Origin: an uncultured Bacteroidales bacterium | Lineage (GTDB): Bacteria; Bacteroidota; Bacteroidia; Bacteroidales; UBA932 | Length of the DNA: 56,424 nucleotides | Direction: 5' to 3' | NCBI GenBank assembly: GCA_900320185.1 | Contig: ONRD01000009.1 | Coordinates: 1 to 56,424 of the forward strand | In this document: positions 26,360-35,468 of the stretch, piece by piece | How the letters are laid out: every line of letters starts with the position of its first letter | How positions within the stretch are numbered: position 1 is the first letter of the stretch | The notes under the pieces: model-generated | What the model was told of the DNA's origin: nothing | Databases searched by the model: none | Seen by the model: only the letters and a program-made list of their open reading frames with translations | Made by a program: the position numbers and the translations under genes

Positions 26360-29158
26360 TCAGTACAGTTCAGGGACGTCCTGCCTTGAGCGGAGGTACA
26401 TGGCCGTGCCGCCTTTGGAGTTGGGGTGGTGCCACACTTGCCAGCCGTTGAAAACCTCCGGGGGGTAGTTCTCCCAGAACATCATCGACTTGTCCACTTC
26501 AAGCCCGTCTCCCGCAATCGAAGTCGCAAGGTCGAACTTGCAGCCCTTGAGGCCGTATTTCTCCCTCACCCTGGCGATCAGTTCGTTGGCGGCCACCTGG
26601 GTGCCGCTCTCGTTGCAGGGGATGTTGTTGAGGATCGGGACCGCCCCTTGCGACAGGATGTATTCGACCAGCCGCGACAGGTTCTCCTCCGTGTTGCCGC
26701 CGTTAGTGCCTATCGTTACCATGACATACTCCGGCCGTATGTAAGGAAGCTCGTTCGGGATACGCAGGAGCACTTCGTTGATGGTGCAGCCGCCGCGGCC
26801 GCTGCAGACTGCCTTCCCCTTGACATTCGAGGCGATCTGCATGGTCCAGGCCTGGGGAAAGTCCTTTCTGGGGAAGTATCCGTCCGGCTGGGTTATGGAA
26901 TCGCCGTAGATCATCAGGAAGACTTTTTCCGGAGTGCTCAGGACCTCGGTCCTGCGGACCGTCATGGAAGTGCCCCTGAGCAGCCCGAAACAGTAATAAT
27001 CCCACATGGATCCTGCGCTGTATCCTTCCTGGAGGGCACCTTTCCCGACACCGCCGGCCCCGTCCGAAGTCAGGGACAACCCTACAGACTTGCCGGTGGC
27101 GAGGTCTGTCAGGAGAGCGGAGTTGGTAAGGTAGTCATGCCCGATCTCCACGGAATATTCATGTGACGGATCCAGGAACGGGACTTCAGCTTTTTTTGCG
27201 CGTCCCTGCCCGACCGCCTTGTCTGCGGCCGATGCGTCTGACGCGTATGGAGCTACGGTGATGGTACGGGCTTCTGCGTCCACGAGGCAGTTGAAGTCTC
27301 CTGAGTTGCTGCGGAAGACGGCCAGGGCATCCGGGCTGAAGCGTGCGGTGAAGCGTGCCGTCCTTTCCCCGAGTGAATAGTACCTGTCCAGGCGGACATG
27401 GCCCCCGGCGCCGTTGACTTTCAGTCCCTCCGGGGTCGGAGTGGCGTCCACGCCTCCTTCGAGGGAATATTCATCCAATGGAGCGCCGTCGTCCATGAGG
27501 CGGGAGTACAGGACGTTGCGCCTCCCGTATTCATAGTCCAGCCGCCCGATAGGGGCGCTGTCGCCGCTTACGTAGTAGTCCATGATGTCATCCGGGCGGG
27601 CCACATGGTCGGCTGCCTTGAAGAAGAAATGGACAGCGCCTTTCTGAAGGCCCAGCGTCCCCATGGGAACCACGATGGACATTTTCTTTCCGGAGACCTT
27701 CCACCGGGCTTCTCCGCAGACATGCTTCCCGGAGGCGGTTATGCGCTCCACGCTGGTTTTCCCGTCTTTCGACGGGTGACGGCCGATGACGAAATCATAG
27801 GGGAACCCGTTTCCGGGCTCGAGGTTCGTACGGACAAGGATATTCATCCATGTGGTGTCTCCTTCTTCATGTCCTGAAACCTTGCCGGCTGTCGTGACCG
27901 TGAAGCGGATTTCGTTCCCTTCCTCGCTGACAGACACGCCCGTGATGTCATTCCGGCAGCTTGAGTCGACATACCTTCCAGTACCGGCGAAATCCTGGAA
28001 GTCCCTCTCGAGGGCATCTCCTTCAGGATCCCTGAACAGCCATTCCCCGCCGCGGACTTCCGGCCTTGTCAGAGAAGGTCCCTCTCCCTTGAAGACCCTG
28101 ATGTTGCGGGCCATCTGGAGGTAGAAACTGTCGCCGTAGCCGCCTTTCATCATCTCGATGTCCCTGGAGAACTCCTCGTTGAAGGTGTCCACGAATCCAA
28201 CTTTCCCGTCGAATACATACTTGATGGCGACCCATTCGTTCCACCCTGTCATGAACACGTTCGAGACGTCGTCCCTGCCGACGAGGGCAGTGTTCCACTG
28301 GTTCTGGAAATTGTGTCCGCTGCGGACTTCTCCGTGGAGGTTCTTCCCCGTAGGGGCGTCGTAGCCCCTGCCCCGGCCGTATTCCATGTCGGAGAACAAT
28401 ATCTTCTTGGTTGAATGCTGGGCGACGGAGACCGAGACGATGCCGTTGTGGTTTACCTGGGGATATTCCCAGTCCATCCACGGGAAGGCCTCCTTGTCAG
28501 AAGGCTTGGTCGGCCACTGGGATTCCCTGACGTCGAAATAGGCGGCGTGTTCTTCCCTTATGTAGTCCGGATTGCCCTGGTCGGTGGTCCCCTTGTTGCG
28601 GCGTGAGACCCCGATGATCATCGGCCTGCCCTTGGGAGCATACCAGAGGCTGTCGTACCTGCCGCCAACGTAGAAGGCGTAGAACAGTTCCTTGACGACC
28701 CTTCCGGATGCCCCGTTCGTGTAGAAGGAAACCTTCGGGACGTCGAGCCCTTTCTTCTGGAAGGCAAGCAGGGTCTCCAGCAGCGTGTGGACGACTTCAG
28801 GATAGCAGAAGCCGTTGGTGGTGTCGAGGACAAGGTAATCGACCCCGGCGGCCATGAAGAGTTCGATGTGCCTGGCGATGACCCATGGGTCGGCGCTGTT
28901 GTAATAGCCGTAGAGTGGTTCGCTCCAGAAATGGTATTTGTGAAGCGGGCTGAGCGGGGTCCCCTTTACGTCGTACAGGTCTTCCGGGTGCTCTTCCAGA
29001 AGCTTCGTGATGTCGTAGTTGCCTGTCTGTTCGGAAGGATGCTGTCCCATCCAGACAAAATAGAAGATGCCGACATCTTTCTTCGGTACTCCGTCCGCAG
29101 CCTTGGCAGTGAGGCACATGGCAAGGATGCAGGTTAAGGCGATCAAGGATCTTTTCAT
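26360..29158 (-). CDS. GH99-like glycosidase fused to SGNH esterase, secreted
   Basis: A 932-residue exported multidomain enzyme. After the signal peptide (about 1-20), residues about 25-350 resemble the GH71/GH99-like TIM-barrel group (FYFVWMGQHP, GVDYLVLDTTNG, TGWNEWVAIKY). About 360-560 looks like a carbohydrate-binding beta-sandwich of the DOMON/CBM9 type. About 565-745 is another beta-sandwich. About 748-932 is an SGNH hydrolase with the GDSITQ block, the GTNGGN block and the catalytic Asp/His region ending in HHPNSKGG. Such SGNH domains deacetylate glycans. A glycosidase and an esterase in one chain suggests attack on an acylated polysaccharide. The SGNH part is well supported; the barrel family is less certain. 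It stands alone, with a promoter at 29205-29212. Confidence 0.82.
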   Translation of the reverse strand: MKRSLIALTCILAMCLTAKAADGVPKKDVGIFYFVWMGQHPSEQTGNYDITKLLEEHPEDLYDVKGTPLSPLHKYHFWSEPLYGYYNSADPWVIARHIELFMAAGVDYLVLDTTNGFCYPEVVHTLLETLLAFQKKGLDVPKVSFYTNGASGRVVKELFYAFYVGGRYDSLWYAPKGRPMIIGVSRRNKGTTDQGNPDYIREEHAAYFDVRESQWPTKPSDKEAFPWMDWEYPQVNHNGIVSVSVAQHSTKKILFSDMEYGRGRGYDAPTGKNLHGEVRSGHNFQNQWNTALVGRDDVSNVFMTGWNEWVAIKYVFDGKVGFVDTFNEEFSRDIEMMKGGYGDSFYLQMARNIRVFKGEGPSLTRPEVRGGEWLFRDPEGDALERDFQDFAGTGRYVDSSCRNDITGVSVSEEGNEIRFTVTTAGKVSGHEEGDTTWMNILVRTNLEPGNGFPYDFVIGRHPSKDGKTSVERITASGKHVCGEARWKVSGKKMSIVVPMGTLGLQKGAVHFFFKAADHVARPDDIMDYYVSGDSAPIGRLDYEYGRRNVLYSRLMDDGAPLDEYSLEGGVDATPTPEGLKVNGAGGHVRLDRYYSLGERTARFTARFSPDALAVFRSNSGDFNCLVDAEARTITVAPYASDASAADKAVGQGRAKKAEVPFLDPSHEYSVEIGHDYLTNSALLTDLATGKSVGLSLTSDGAGGVGKGALQEGYSAGSMWDYYCFGLLRGTSMTVRRTEVLSTPEKVFLMIYGDSITQPDGYFPRKDFPQAWTMQIASNVKGKAVCSGRGGCTINEVLLRIPNELPYIRPEYVMVTIGTNGGNTEENLSRLVEYILSQGAVPILNNIPCNESGTQVAANELIARVREKYGLKGCKFDLATSIAGDGLEVDKSMMFWENYPPEVFNGWQVWHHPNSKGGTAMYLRSRQDVPELY

Positions 29159-29204
29159 GCGAATCAGTAATTGGCGGTTAAAACTATCCGGCGGTGCCGG
29201 TACA

Positions 29205-29212
29205 CAAATATA
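29205..29212 (-). promoter_or_regulatory. -7 box TATATTTG for the GH99-like/SGNH gene
   Basis: The minus strand reads TATATTTG 46 bases before the gene start. Confidence 0.55.
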
Positions 29213-29301
29213 CTAAAAAACCGGGAATCCATGAGGTTGCCTTGTCCGGCTTGCGGATTATCGTTTTTTTCGGTAACTTGCAATTGTTTTATAACCTGAC
29301 A

Positions 29302-31062
29302 ATGGATATGCTGTTAAAAGGAACCTCCTGCAAGACGCGTTTTTACGGTGCCATCGCACTCATCATCGCATCGATGCTCGTCTTCTGCCCCGGGCTGGAT
29401 GCCAGGGACAGGTCAGCCAAAGGCGTCAAGTTGAATTATAAATCGTTGAACGCAAAGGCGCTGAAGGAATACAGCAAGCCTGTGCATCCCGGCCGTAGCG
29501 GCTCAGTCCCTTTCTGGAACGGATTCTCCTACCGCTTCATATATGCCCCGGCATTCGAGTTCGGAGAAGTGCCGGGGGCCGTGAAGTACAGGTTCACGGT
29601 CAGGCAGGCCGAGCATGACAACATGACCGAGACCATGGAATACATCGGAAACGGCGTTGAATCACGTAATTACTCCGCAATAGACGCCACTCCTGGCCCT
29701 GGTCCCTACAAGGAATGGACGTTCAAGGCAGATTCTCCCCAGAACGCTCTCAGCCCGGTGTGGAACAAGATTCCCGTCGGAAGGACCGAGGTGGTCGTCG
29801 AGGGCCTGGACAAGTCCGGAAAAGTCGTCGGACAGGCCGGCAGAAGGACTTTCTACCGCGATTTCCCTTTCCATGGCCCTTATACGGAAGCCCCCAGGGG
29901 GTATCATGAGGCTGCCGTGCTCACGGCCGTGTATTTCCACAAGATGCCGGCCATCCACCACTGGCTCGAGAACGCCGGCCCTGACCTTTCGTACGAACTG
30001 AACGGCTACGCATGCAAGATCTACGGGGCGACGGTGAGGATGGAATGTTTCCTGGCTTCCCAGGTGCCCGCCCTTCGCGAGGAGGCCCTTACCATCGCCC
30101 GCAATGCGGCGGAGTGCATGATGGGCAGCGCCCAGCCTGCCGGCGCCCCTCTGGAGTATTTCCCGGCAACATATTACCTGGACCCCGAAGACAAGTCCAC
30201 GGGTGAGTATTACGTCCACCAGATCAACAAGGGCAAAACCATGTTCATGGAGGCGGTTTCGGCCACCAATGCCCTGCTGGACCTTTACAACGCCACCGGC
30301 GAGAAGAGGTATTACGACTTCGCCATCCACATCGCGGACACTTACAAGCGCCTCCAGGCCGAGGACGGTTCCTGGCCCGTGAAGGTGGAATTCGACACCG
30401 GCATCTCGGTGACTCCCGCCCGGAGCATCCCCACGGCCCTCCTGCACCTGTTCGTGAGGCTCCGTGACGAGTACGGCCTGCAGGACTACGAGGAGGCCCG
30501 CGTCCGCGGCGAGGAGTGGATCAAGGAAAATGTCCTTGAGTCCTTCAACTTCAACGGCCAGTTCGAGGACCAGCCGACTGAATCATGGCAGAAATACCAG
30601 GACCTCACGCACGGACAGGCGAATGATTTCACCATCTATCTGCTTGGTAAGGAGAAACCTACCAAAGAGGAGATCGAGCAGTGCAGGGAGATGGTCCGTT
30701 TCAGCGAGGACCAGTTCACCTATTGGGACACGGTCGTAGGACCCGAGGGCTACAAGACCATGCTTACTCCTTGTGTTTTCGAGCAGTACAATTACCAGAC
30801 GCCTATCGATGCCAGCGTGGTGGAGATGGCGAACTCGTACCTGTCGCTGTACAGCGTGACCGGCGACAAGCTGGCCCTCGCCAAGGGCAAGGCCCTGCTG
30901 GATGCCGCAGTGAAGTCGCAGTGCCCGCTGACGGGCATCCTTCCCACAAAGTGGTTCTTCAATCCGGAAGTCCCATATTCGAAACGCACCCACTGGATCA
31001 ACTGCGCCTTTGCTTCCGTCAGTGTCCTGGAGCGTTTCGCGCGCATGACCGGGGAAATCTGA
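29302..31062 (+). CDS. secreted alpha-toroid protein, glycan-active candidate
   Basis: A 586-residue exported protein. The ATG at 29302 gives a plausible signal segment (GAIALIIASMLVFCPGLDA); the frame is open further upstream but without such a leader. Residues about 35-190 are beta-rich and may form a sandwich. From about 190 the chain is helical, with repeated blocks such as EAVSATNALLDLYNATGEKR, FAIHIADTYKRL and EMANSYLSLYSVTGDK. These look like hairpins of an (alpha/alpha)6 toroid, as in GH88/GH105, epimerases and lyases. I cannot name the family. It lies head to head with the GH99-like/SGNH gene, with no clear consensus promoter box of its own. The 240 bases between the two hold only that gene's promoter. 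Confidence 0.7.
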   Translation: MDMLLKGTSCKTRFYGAIALIIASMLVFCPGLDARDRSAKGVKLNYKSLNAKALKEYSKPVHPGRSGSVPFWNGFSYRFIYAPAFEFGEVPGAVKYRFTVRQAEHDNMTETMEYIGNGVESRNYSAIDATPGPGPYKEWTFKADSPQNALSPVWNKIPVGRTEVVVEGLDKSGKVVGQAGRRTFYRDFPFHGPYTEAPRGYHEAAVLTAVYFHKMPAIHHWLENAGPDLSYELNGYACKIYGATVRMECFLASQVPALREEALTIARNAAECMMGSAQPAGAPLEYFPATYYLDPEDKSTGEYYVHQINKGKTMFMEAVSATNALLDLYNATGEKRYYDFAIHIADTYKRLQAEDGSWPVKVEFDTGISVTPARSIPTALLHLFVRLRDEYGLQDYEEARVRGEEWIKENVLESFNFNGQFEDQPTESWQKYQDLTHGQANDFTIYLLGKEKPTKEEIEQCREMVRFSEDQFTYWDTVVGPEGYKTMLTPCVFEQYNYQTPIDASVVEMANSYLSLYSVTGDKLALAKGKALLDAAVKSQCPLTGILPTKWFFNPEVPYSKRTHWINCAFASVSVLERFARMTGEI

Positions 31063-31108
31063 CGGCCGGGCCGGACGGGAAACTTCCGATTGTTCCTCCA
31101 GCGCAGGT

Positions 31109-31134
31109 TTTGTTTCGGTTTTTTATTATATTTG
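31109..31134 (+). promoter_or_regulatory. promoter of the rubrerythrin-pepC-pssA operon
   Basis: TTTG (31109-31112) and TATATTTG (31127-31134) are spaced 14 bp apart, shorter than the usual 19-21 bp. The box lies 43 bases before the rubrerythrin ATG. Confidence 0.55.
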
Positions 31135-31176
31135 TAAATGTTCCGCAAAGTCGCGGTACTAGATAATTTTTTTTAT

Positions 31177-31716
31177 ATGGAACTCAAGGGATCAAAGACA
31201 GAGATCAATCTCCGCACCGCTTTCGCAGGCGAGAGCCAGGCGCACACCAAGTACCTTTATTATGCATCCAAGGCCAAGAAAGACGGTTACGTCCAGATAG
31301 GCAATATTTTCGAAGAGACAGCCCGGAATGAGAAGGAACATGCCAAGATCTGGTTCAAGTTCCTCCATGGCGGAGCAGTCCCTTCCACGGTCGAGAACCT
31401 CGAAGATGCAGCTTCAGGAGAGAACTTCGAATGGACCGACATGTATGCCGGATTCGCAGAGACTGCCAGGCAGGAGGGATTCGATGAGATAGCCTTCCTT
31501 TTCGAAAGCGTGGGCGCCATCGAGAAGAACCATGAGGAACGCTACAGGAAGCTCTTGAAGAACATCGGGGACGCCGTAGTCTTTTCCCGTGACGGGGATG
31601 CAGTCTGGGAGTGCACCAACTGCGGGCACATCGTGATAGGGAAGAAGGCCCCTGAGACTTGCCCCGTGTGCAAGCATCCCATGAGCTATTTCCAGGTCAA
31701 GGCAGAAAACTATTAA
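31177..31716 (+). CDS. rubrerythrin
   Basis: A 179-residue non-haem iron protein that reduces hydrogen peroxide in anaerobes. The N-terminal four-helix ferritin-like domain carries the diiron Glu/His ligands ([12 protein letters not shown]Т-type [11 protein letters not shown], and [11 protein letters not shown]). The C-terminal rubredoxin-like domain has two Cys pairs, CTNCG and CPVCKHP, binding one iron. The ATG at 31177 was chosen over an upstream start because it gives the canonical MELKGSKTE start. It opens a forward run with the C1 peptidase 6 bases downstream. Its presence fits an obligate anaerobe facing oxygen stress. Confidence 0.95.
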   Translation: MELKGSKTEINLRTAFAGESQAHTKYLYYASKAKKDGYVQIGNIFEETARNEKEHAKIWFKFLHGGAVPSTVENLEDAASGENFEWTDMYAGFAETARQEGFDEIAFLFESVGAIEKNHEERYRKLLKNIGDAVVFSRDGDAVWECTNCGHIVIGKKAPETCPVCKHPMSYFQVKAENY

Positions 31717-31722
31717 TACCCA

Positions 31723-32928
31723 ATGTATATGAAAAGAACACTTGTTATCGCAGCCGTCGCTGCCGTCCTGCTCCCCGCAGCCGCATCCGCCCAGGCACCT
31801 CAAAGACCTGCCGTCCCGGAGAAAGCCTATCAGTTCACGGTAGTGAAGGAGAACCCTGTAACTCCAGTCAAGAACCAGTTCCGCTCAGGCACCTGCTGGT
31901 GCTTCTCCACGATCAGTTTCCTCGAGTCGGAGGTAATCAGGATCAAGAACATCAAGGACAAGGAGAAATATCCCGACTTCTCCGAGATGTACGTCGTCTC
32001 CAAGTCCTACCACGACCGCGCCATCAAGTTCGTCAGGGTTGACGGGAAACTTGGCTTCAGCGCCGGTTCCGAAGCTGATGACGTGCTCCACGTCGCCGAG
32101 GACTACGGCCTCGTGCCCCAGTCCGCGATGCCCGGCCTGCAGGCCCTCCCGGTCCACGGAGAGCTCGATGCCGCCACCAAGTCTTACGTGGAGGCGATTG
32201 CGAAGAACCCCAACAGGACTCTCTCTACCAACTGGATCAAAGGTTTCGACGCGATCCTCGACACCTATCTCGGAGAGTGCCCCGAGTCTTTCGAAGTTGA
32301 CGGAAAGACTTACACCCCCGCAACCTACAGGGATGCCATGGGAATTGTCCCCGAAGACTACGTGACGATCACTTCCTTCTCCTACCAGCCTTATTACAAG
32401 CTGGTTCCGATTGAGGTGTCCGACAACTGGAGGTGGGACTGCGGCTACAACGTACCCCTCGACGAGTTCATGTCCATCATCTATGAGGCCGTCGACAAAG
32501 GCTTCACCGTGGCATGGGGAACCGATGTCAGCGAGCCCGGTTTCAACCGTACTGGAATCGGTGTCCTGATCGACGCACAGGCAGCTACTACCGGCTCCGA
32601 CCAGGAAAGATGGGTCGGAAAGGACAACGAGAAGAAGCCTGAAGGCCCGGTCGCCCTTCCCAAGGAACTTACTGTCACGGAAGAGTCTCGCCAGGCCGAA
32701 TATGACAGCAAGCAGACTACCGACGACCATGGCATGCACATCTTCGGTGTGGCCAAGGACCAGAACGGTACGAAATACTTCATGGTCAAGAACTCCTGGG
32801 GAGTCACCGGCAGCTACGAGGGAATATGGTACTGCTCCGATTCCTTCGTACGTGCGAAGTCGATGGACGTCGTCGTCCACAAGGACGCCCTTTCCAAGGA
32901 CATGAAGAAGAAGCTCGGCATCAAATAG
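31723..32928 (+). CDS. C1 family aminopeptidase (PepC/bleomycin hydrolase type), exported
   Basis: A 401-residue papain-fold peptidase with signal peptide (RTLVIAAVAAVLLPAAASAQ), so periplasmic or secreted, unlike the cytoplasmic PepC of Firmicutes. The catalytic triad is visible: the oxyanion Gln52 and Cys58 in NQFRSGTCWCFS, His336 in DDHGMHIFG, and Asn357 in VKNSWG. The length (about 400) is shorter than classical PepC (about 440) and is typical of Bacteroidota. A second ATG at 31729 is an equally possible start. It lies 6 bases after rubrerythrin, and pssA begins at the very next base after its stop. Confidence 0.9.
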   Translation: MYMKRTLVIAAVAAVLLPAAASAQAPQRPAVPEKAYQFTVVKENPVTPVKNQFRSGTCWCFSTISFLESEVIRIKNIKDKEKYPDFSEMYVVSKSYHDRAIKFVRVDGKLGFSAGSEADDVLHVAEDYGLVPQSAMPGLQALPVHGELDAATKSYVEAIAKNPNRTLSTNWIKGFDAILDTYLGECPESFEVDGKTYTPATYRDAMGIVPEDYVTITSFSYQPYYKLVPIEVSDNWRWDCGYNVPLDEFMSIIYEAVDKGFTVAWGTDVSEPGFNRTGIGVLIDAQAATTGSDQERWVGKDNEKKPEGPVALPKELTVTEESRQAEYDSKQTTDDHGMHIFGVAKDQNGTKYFMVKNSWGVTGSYEGIWYCSDSFVRAKSMDVVVHKDALSKDMKKKLGIK

Positions 32929-33645
32929 ATGGGCCTGAAAAAGTACATTCCTGATGCAATCACCTCCTTGAATCTCCTCTGCGGGGTCCTGGGGGTGATT
33001 CTCACATTGAAAGGGCGCCCCGACTCAGGCTTCCTGCTGATGCTCTGTGCCGCGGCGGCAGATTTCTGCGACGGCTTCGCCGCGCGTCTCCTGAAGGCCG
33101 GCTCGGATTTCGGCAGGGAGCTGGACTCCCTTGCGGACGATGTCAGCTTCGGGGTCCTTCCCGCTGTCATGCTCTGCGAGATTTCCGGTACGGAAGTCCT
33201 GTTCCTGAAATATTTCCCGGCCGTCCTTGCCGTCTTCTCCGGACTGCGCCTCGCCAAGTTCAACCTTGACGACCGGCAGCATGGTGGTTTCCTCGGCCTT
33301 CCCACTCCTGCAAGCGCTATGATCTGCGGTTCTCTCGCATGCTTCGTCTGCAGGTCTCCCGGGAGTTTCCTGGCCGGGTGGTGCGCATCTCCCGTGTTCA
33401 TCCCGTTGCTTGCCGTCCTGCTGTGCGCCCTGCTGGTAAGCGAGGTGCCGATGTTCGCAATGAAATTCGGAACAGGGGCCAGGACCTCCAGGCTGGACCG
33501 GGTGAAAAGGATCGTGTTCCTGGCGGTGGTGCTCGCTGCCGTTGCGGTGGTCCTTGCCTTGCACCTCCACTGGTCTGCCGCCGTGCTCGTTTCCTTTACG
33601 GGTTACGTCCTTGTGAATCTCCTTACATGCAAGTGCGCCGCATGA
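32929..33645 (+). CDS. pssA: CDP-diacylglycerol-serine O-phosphatidyltransferase
   Basis: An integral membrane enzyme making phosphatidylserine, the precursor of phosphatidylethanolamine, from CDP-diacylglycerol and serine. The 238-residue protein carries the CDP-alcohol phosphotransferase signature: DFCDGFAAR, then FGRELDSLADD, i.e. DG-x2-AR-x8-G-x3-D-x3-D with all Asp present. There are about seven hydrophobic segments. PssA of this type usually continues with FGVLPA, seen here just after the motif. It is in the operon behind the C1 peptidase and overlaps the next gene by 4 bases (ATGA). Confidence 0.93.
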   Translation: MGLKKYIPDAITSLNLLCGVLGVILTLKGRPDSGFLLMLCAAAADFCDGFAARLLKAGSDFGRELDSLADDVSFGVLPAVMLCEISGTEVLFLKYFPAVLAVFSGLRLAKFNLDDRQHGGFLGLPTPASAMICGSLACFVCRSPGSFLAGWCASPVFIPLLAVLLCALLVSEVPMFAMKFGTGARTSRLDRVKRIVFLAVVLAAVAVVLALHLHWSAAVLVSFTGYVLVNLLTCKCAA

Positions 33646-34298
33646 ACCCGGAGCGGAAGCATGTGATACTCTATGTCCATGGGATGGGCGGAGGAGGCGA
33701 CAGCCGTATTCCGTCCATCCTCAAGGATATCCTTCCCGAAGGCTTCGAGGTAGTCATCAGGACATATGATTTCGATCCCCTGGTGGCCCGTGGACAGATC
33801 CGCTCCTGGGCCGAAGAGTCCAGACCCGACCTGGTGATAGGGGAGAGCATGGGCGCCACGCATGCCATCGCGCTGAAGGGGTATCCCCACATCCTTGTTT
33901 CTCCCTCCCTGAATGCCCCGCGCTATTTCAAGATCATGGCCGCCCTGGTCCGGATCCCTTGCGTAAGATCGTTCTTCAACGACCACTACCACCCCAGGGA
34001 AGGCGACAGGCAGCCCCTGGATTTCGAAAGGAAGAAGCTCCTGAGATGGAAGCCTGTCGTCGAGGAGGCGAAGGACAATACCCCCCGTCGCGGCAGCAGG
34101 GATTTCTTCCATGCTTACTTCGGGAGGCGCGACAAGTTCAGGCGGAGCGGCGTAGTCCTTGTCAGGACTTGGAGGAAATGGTTCGGCGAGGAAACGTGGA
34201 CCGTCTATGACGGAAGCCACTTCATGGAAGAGGAGTACATAAGGGACCTCCTTGTCCCGAAGATACTGGAAGTTACCGGTCAAGGCCGTGGGCAATGA
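33642..34298 (+). CDS. small alpha/beta hydrolase of unknown substrate
   Basis: A 218-residue cytoplasmic alpha/beta-hydrolase-fold protein. It shows the oxyanion segment ILYVHGMGGGG (about 8-18) and the nucleophile elbow VIGESMGA with Ser in GxSxG, and ends with YDGSHFME holding the likely catalytic His. It resembles the YqiA/YcfP group of small esterases. The ATG overlaps the pssA stop (ATGA), so translation is coupled. Its TGA lies in the loop of an intrinsic terminator, and its last 26 bases overlap glycerate kinase tail to tail. Confidence 0.8.
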   Translation: MNPERKHVILYVHGMGGGGDSRIPSILKDILPEGFEVVIRTYDFDPLVARGQIRSWAEESRPDLVIGESMGATHAIALKGYPHILVSPSLNAPRYFKIMAALVRIPCVRSFFNDHYHPREGDRQPLDFERKKLLRWKPVVEEAKDNTPRRGSRDFFHAYFGRRDKFRRSGVVLVRTWRKWFGEETWTVYDGSHFMEEEYIRDLLVPKILEVTGQGRGQ

Positions 34299-35415
34299 TG
34301 CCTACGGCCTTTTTTATGTTCTCCCGGGCCGTTGCCGGGTCCATGGCCAGGCTGATGGGCATTCCTTCCGGCGTGGCTTCGACCACATAGTCGAATCCTG
34401 CCCTCAGAAGGGCGTCGCGGTCTGAAACCTGCCCTGCGACAAGGGCAACCTGCGTGTGGCGCGAACCTCCGCATTCGGAGTCGTATTTCCTGACATATTC
34501 AAGGACTCCGGCCGGTACCTTGCCGCGAAGGGTCTGCAAGTCTGCGTGGCCTTCGCCGGTTATCACAAGAGTGCAGGTGTCCAGAAGCGGCCCCATCCCT
34601 GCTTCATCCAGGAGTTGGAATGCCCCCGGGGTCATCGAAGCTCCCATGCATGCGCGGATCGCCCCGCCCGTCCCTCCGGCAGCCCCCGACCCCGGAACGG
34701 TCCTGATATCCCTTCCCGAGAACTCGGAATAGACCTCGCATAACTGGCTCATCCATGCATCCAGCGCTTCCACCATCGCGGCCCCGGCTCCTTTCTGTGG
34801 GGCGAACATCCTCGCCGTCCCTCCTGCCCCATAAAAGGGTACGGAGACATCATAGAAACCGGTTATCTTGCAATGGGAAAGCTGCTTGTGCCGATGGGTT
34901 GAATCAATCCCGATTATGTTGCCCATGACCGTGCGGCCGTCCGGAAGGATTCCTCCCGGAGTCATGAACCTGTAGCCGAGAGCCTGCAGGAGTCCTGTGC
35001 CTCCGTCGCATGTGGCGCTTCCGCCGAGACCCAGCCAGATTTCCTCGGCCCCTTCATCGAGTGCGTCTGCAATCAGCTGACCGGTTCCAAAGGTGCTGGC
35101 GGCAAGAGGGTTCCTCTCCTCCTCCCGCAGAAGGCAGAGCCCGCTTGCGGCAGCGGTTTCGATTATGGCCGTCCTTCCTCCGTGTGCCAGCCCGTACGAA
35201 GCTTCGACGGGCCTTCCGAGGGGATCCTGGCAGAGGACGGTCCTTGTCGAACCACCGAGAAGGGCGGTCATTATGGCCGAGAAACCTTCTCCTCCGTCGG
35301 AAACGGGGATCATGACCGTGTCTTCGTGGGACGGGAATGCCGAGGAAGCGGCTTCCTCCGCTTCCGGGGAACTCAGGCAGCCTTTGAACGAGTCTATGGC
35401 AAGGATGGCTTTCAT
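34273..35415 (-). CDS. glycerate kinase, GlxK/GarK type
   Basis: A 380-residue type I glycerate kinase that phosphorylates glycerate (to 2-phosphoglycerate in GarK-type enzymes), feeding glyoxylate or serine breakdown products into glycolysis. Family marks are the start AILAIDSFKGCLSS, PVSDGGEGF, the ETAAASGL segment, IWLGLGGSATCDGGTG, PGSGAAGGTGG and VITGEGHAD. The ATG at 35415 gives the conserved start; the frame is open much further upstream without support. Its last 13 or so codons coincide with the terminator hairpin of the convergent hydrolase gene. Confidence 0.93.
   Translation of the reverse strand: MKAILAIDSFKGCLSSPEAEEAASSAFPSHEDTVMIPVSDGGEGFSAIMTALLGGSTRTVLCQDPLGRPVEASYGLAHGGRTAIIETAAASGLCLLREEERNPLAASTFGTGQLIADALDEGAEEIWLGLGGSATCDGGTGLLQALGYRFMTPGGILPDGRTVMGNIIGIDSTHRHKQLSHCKITGFYDVSVPFYGAGGTARMFAPQKGAGAAMVEALDAWMSQLCEVYSEFSGRDIRTVPGSGAAGGTGGAIRACMGASMTPGAFQLLDEAGMGPLLDTCTLVITGEGHADLQTLRGKVPAGVLEYVRKYDSECGGSRHTQVALVAGQVSDRDALLRAGFDYVVEATPEGMPISLAMDPATARENIKKAVGIIAHGLDR
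34282..34315 (+). terminator. terminator embedded in two overlapping genes
   Basis: AAGGCCGTGGGC (34282-34293) pairs with GCCTACGGCCTT (34300-34311) with one G-T pair, loop AATGAT, then TTTTT. The hydrolase stop TGA (34296-34298) is in the loop, and the opposite strand encodes the glycerate kinase C-terminus. Confidence 0.8.
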
Positions 35416-35447
35416 CAAGGTTTGGAACTTTATGGTACGCTTGATTT

Positions 35448-35455
35448 CAAAGATA
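35448..35455 (-). promoter_or_regulatory. -7 box TATCTTTG for glycerate kinase
   Basis: The minus strand reads TATCTTTG 32 bases before the ATG and lies 13 bp from the opposed box at 35469-35476. Confidence 0.55.
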
Positions 35456-35468
35456 GTGAAGATTTTTT

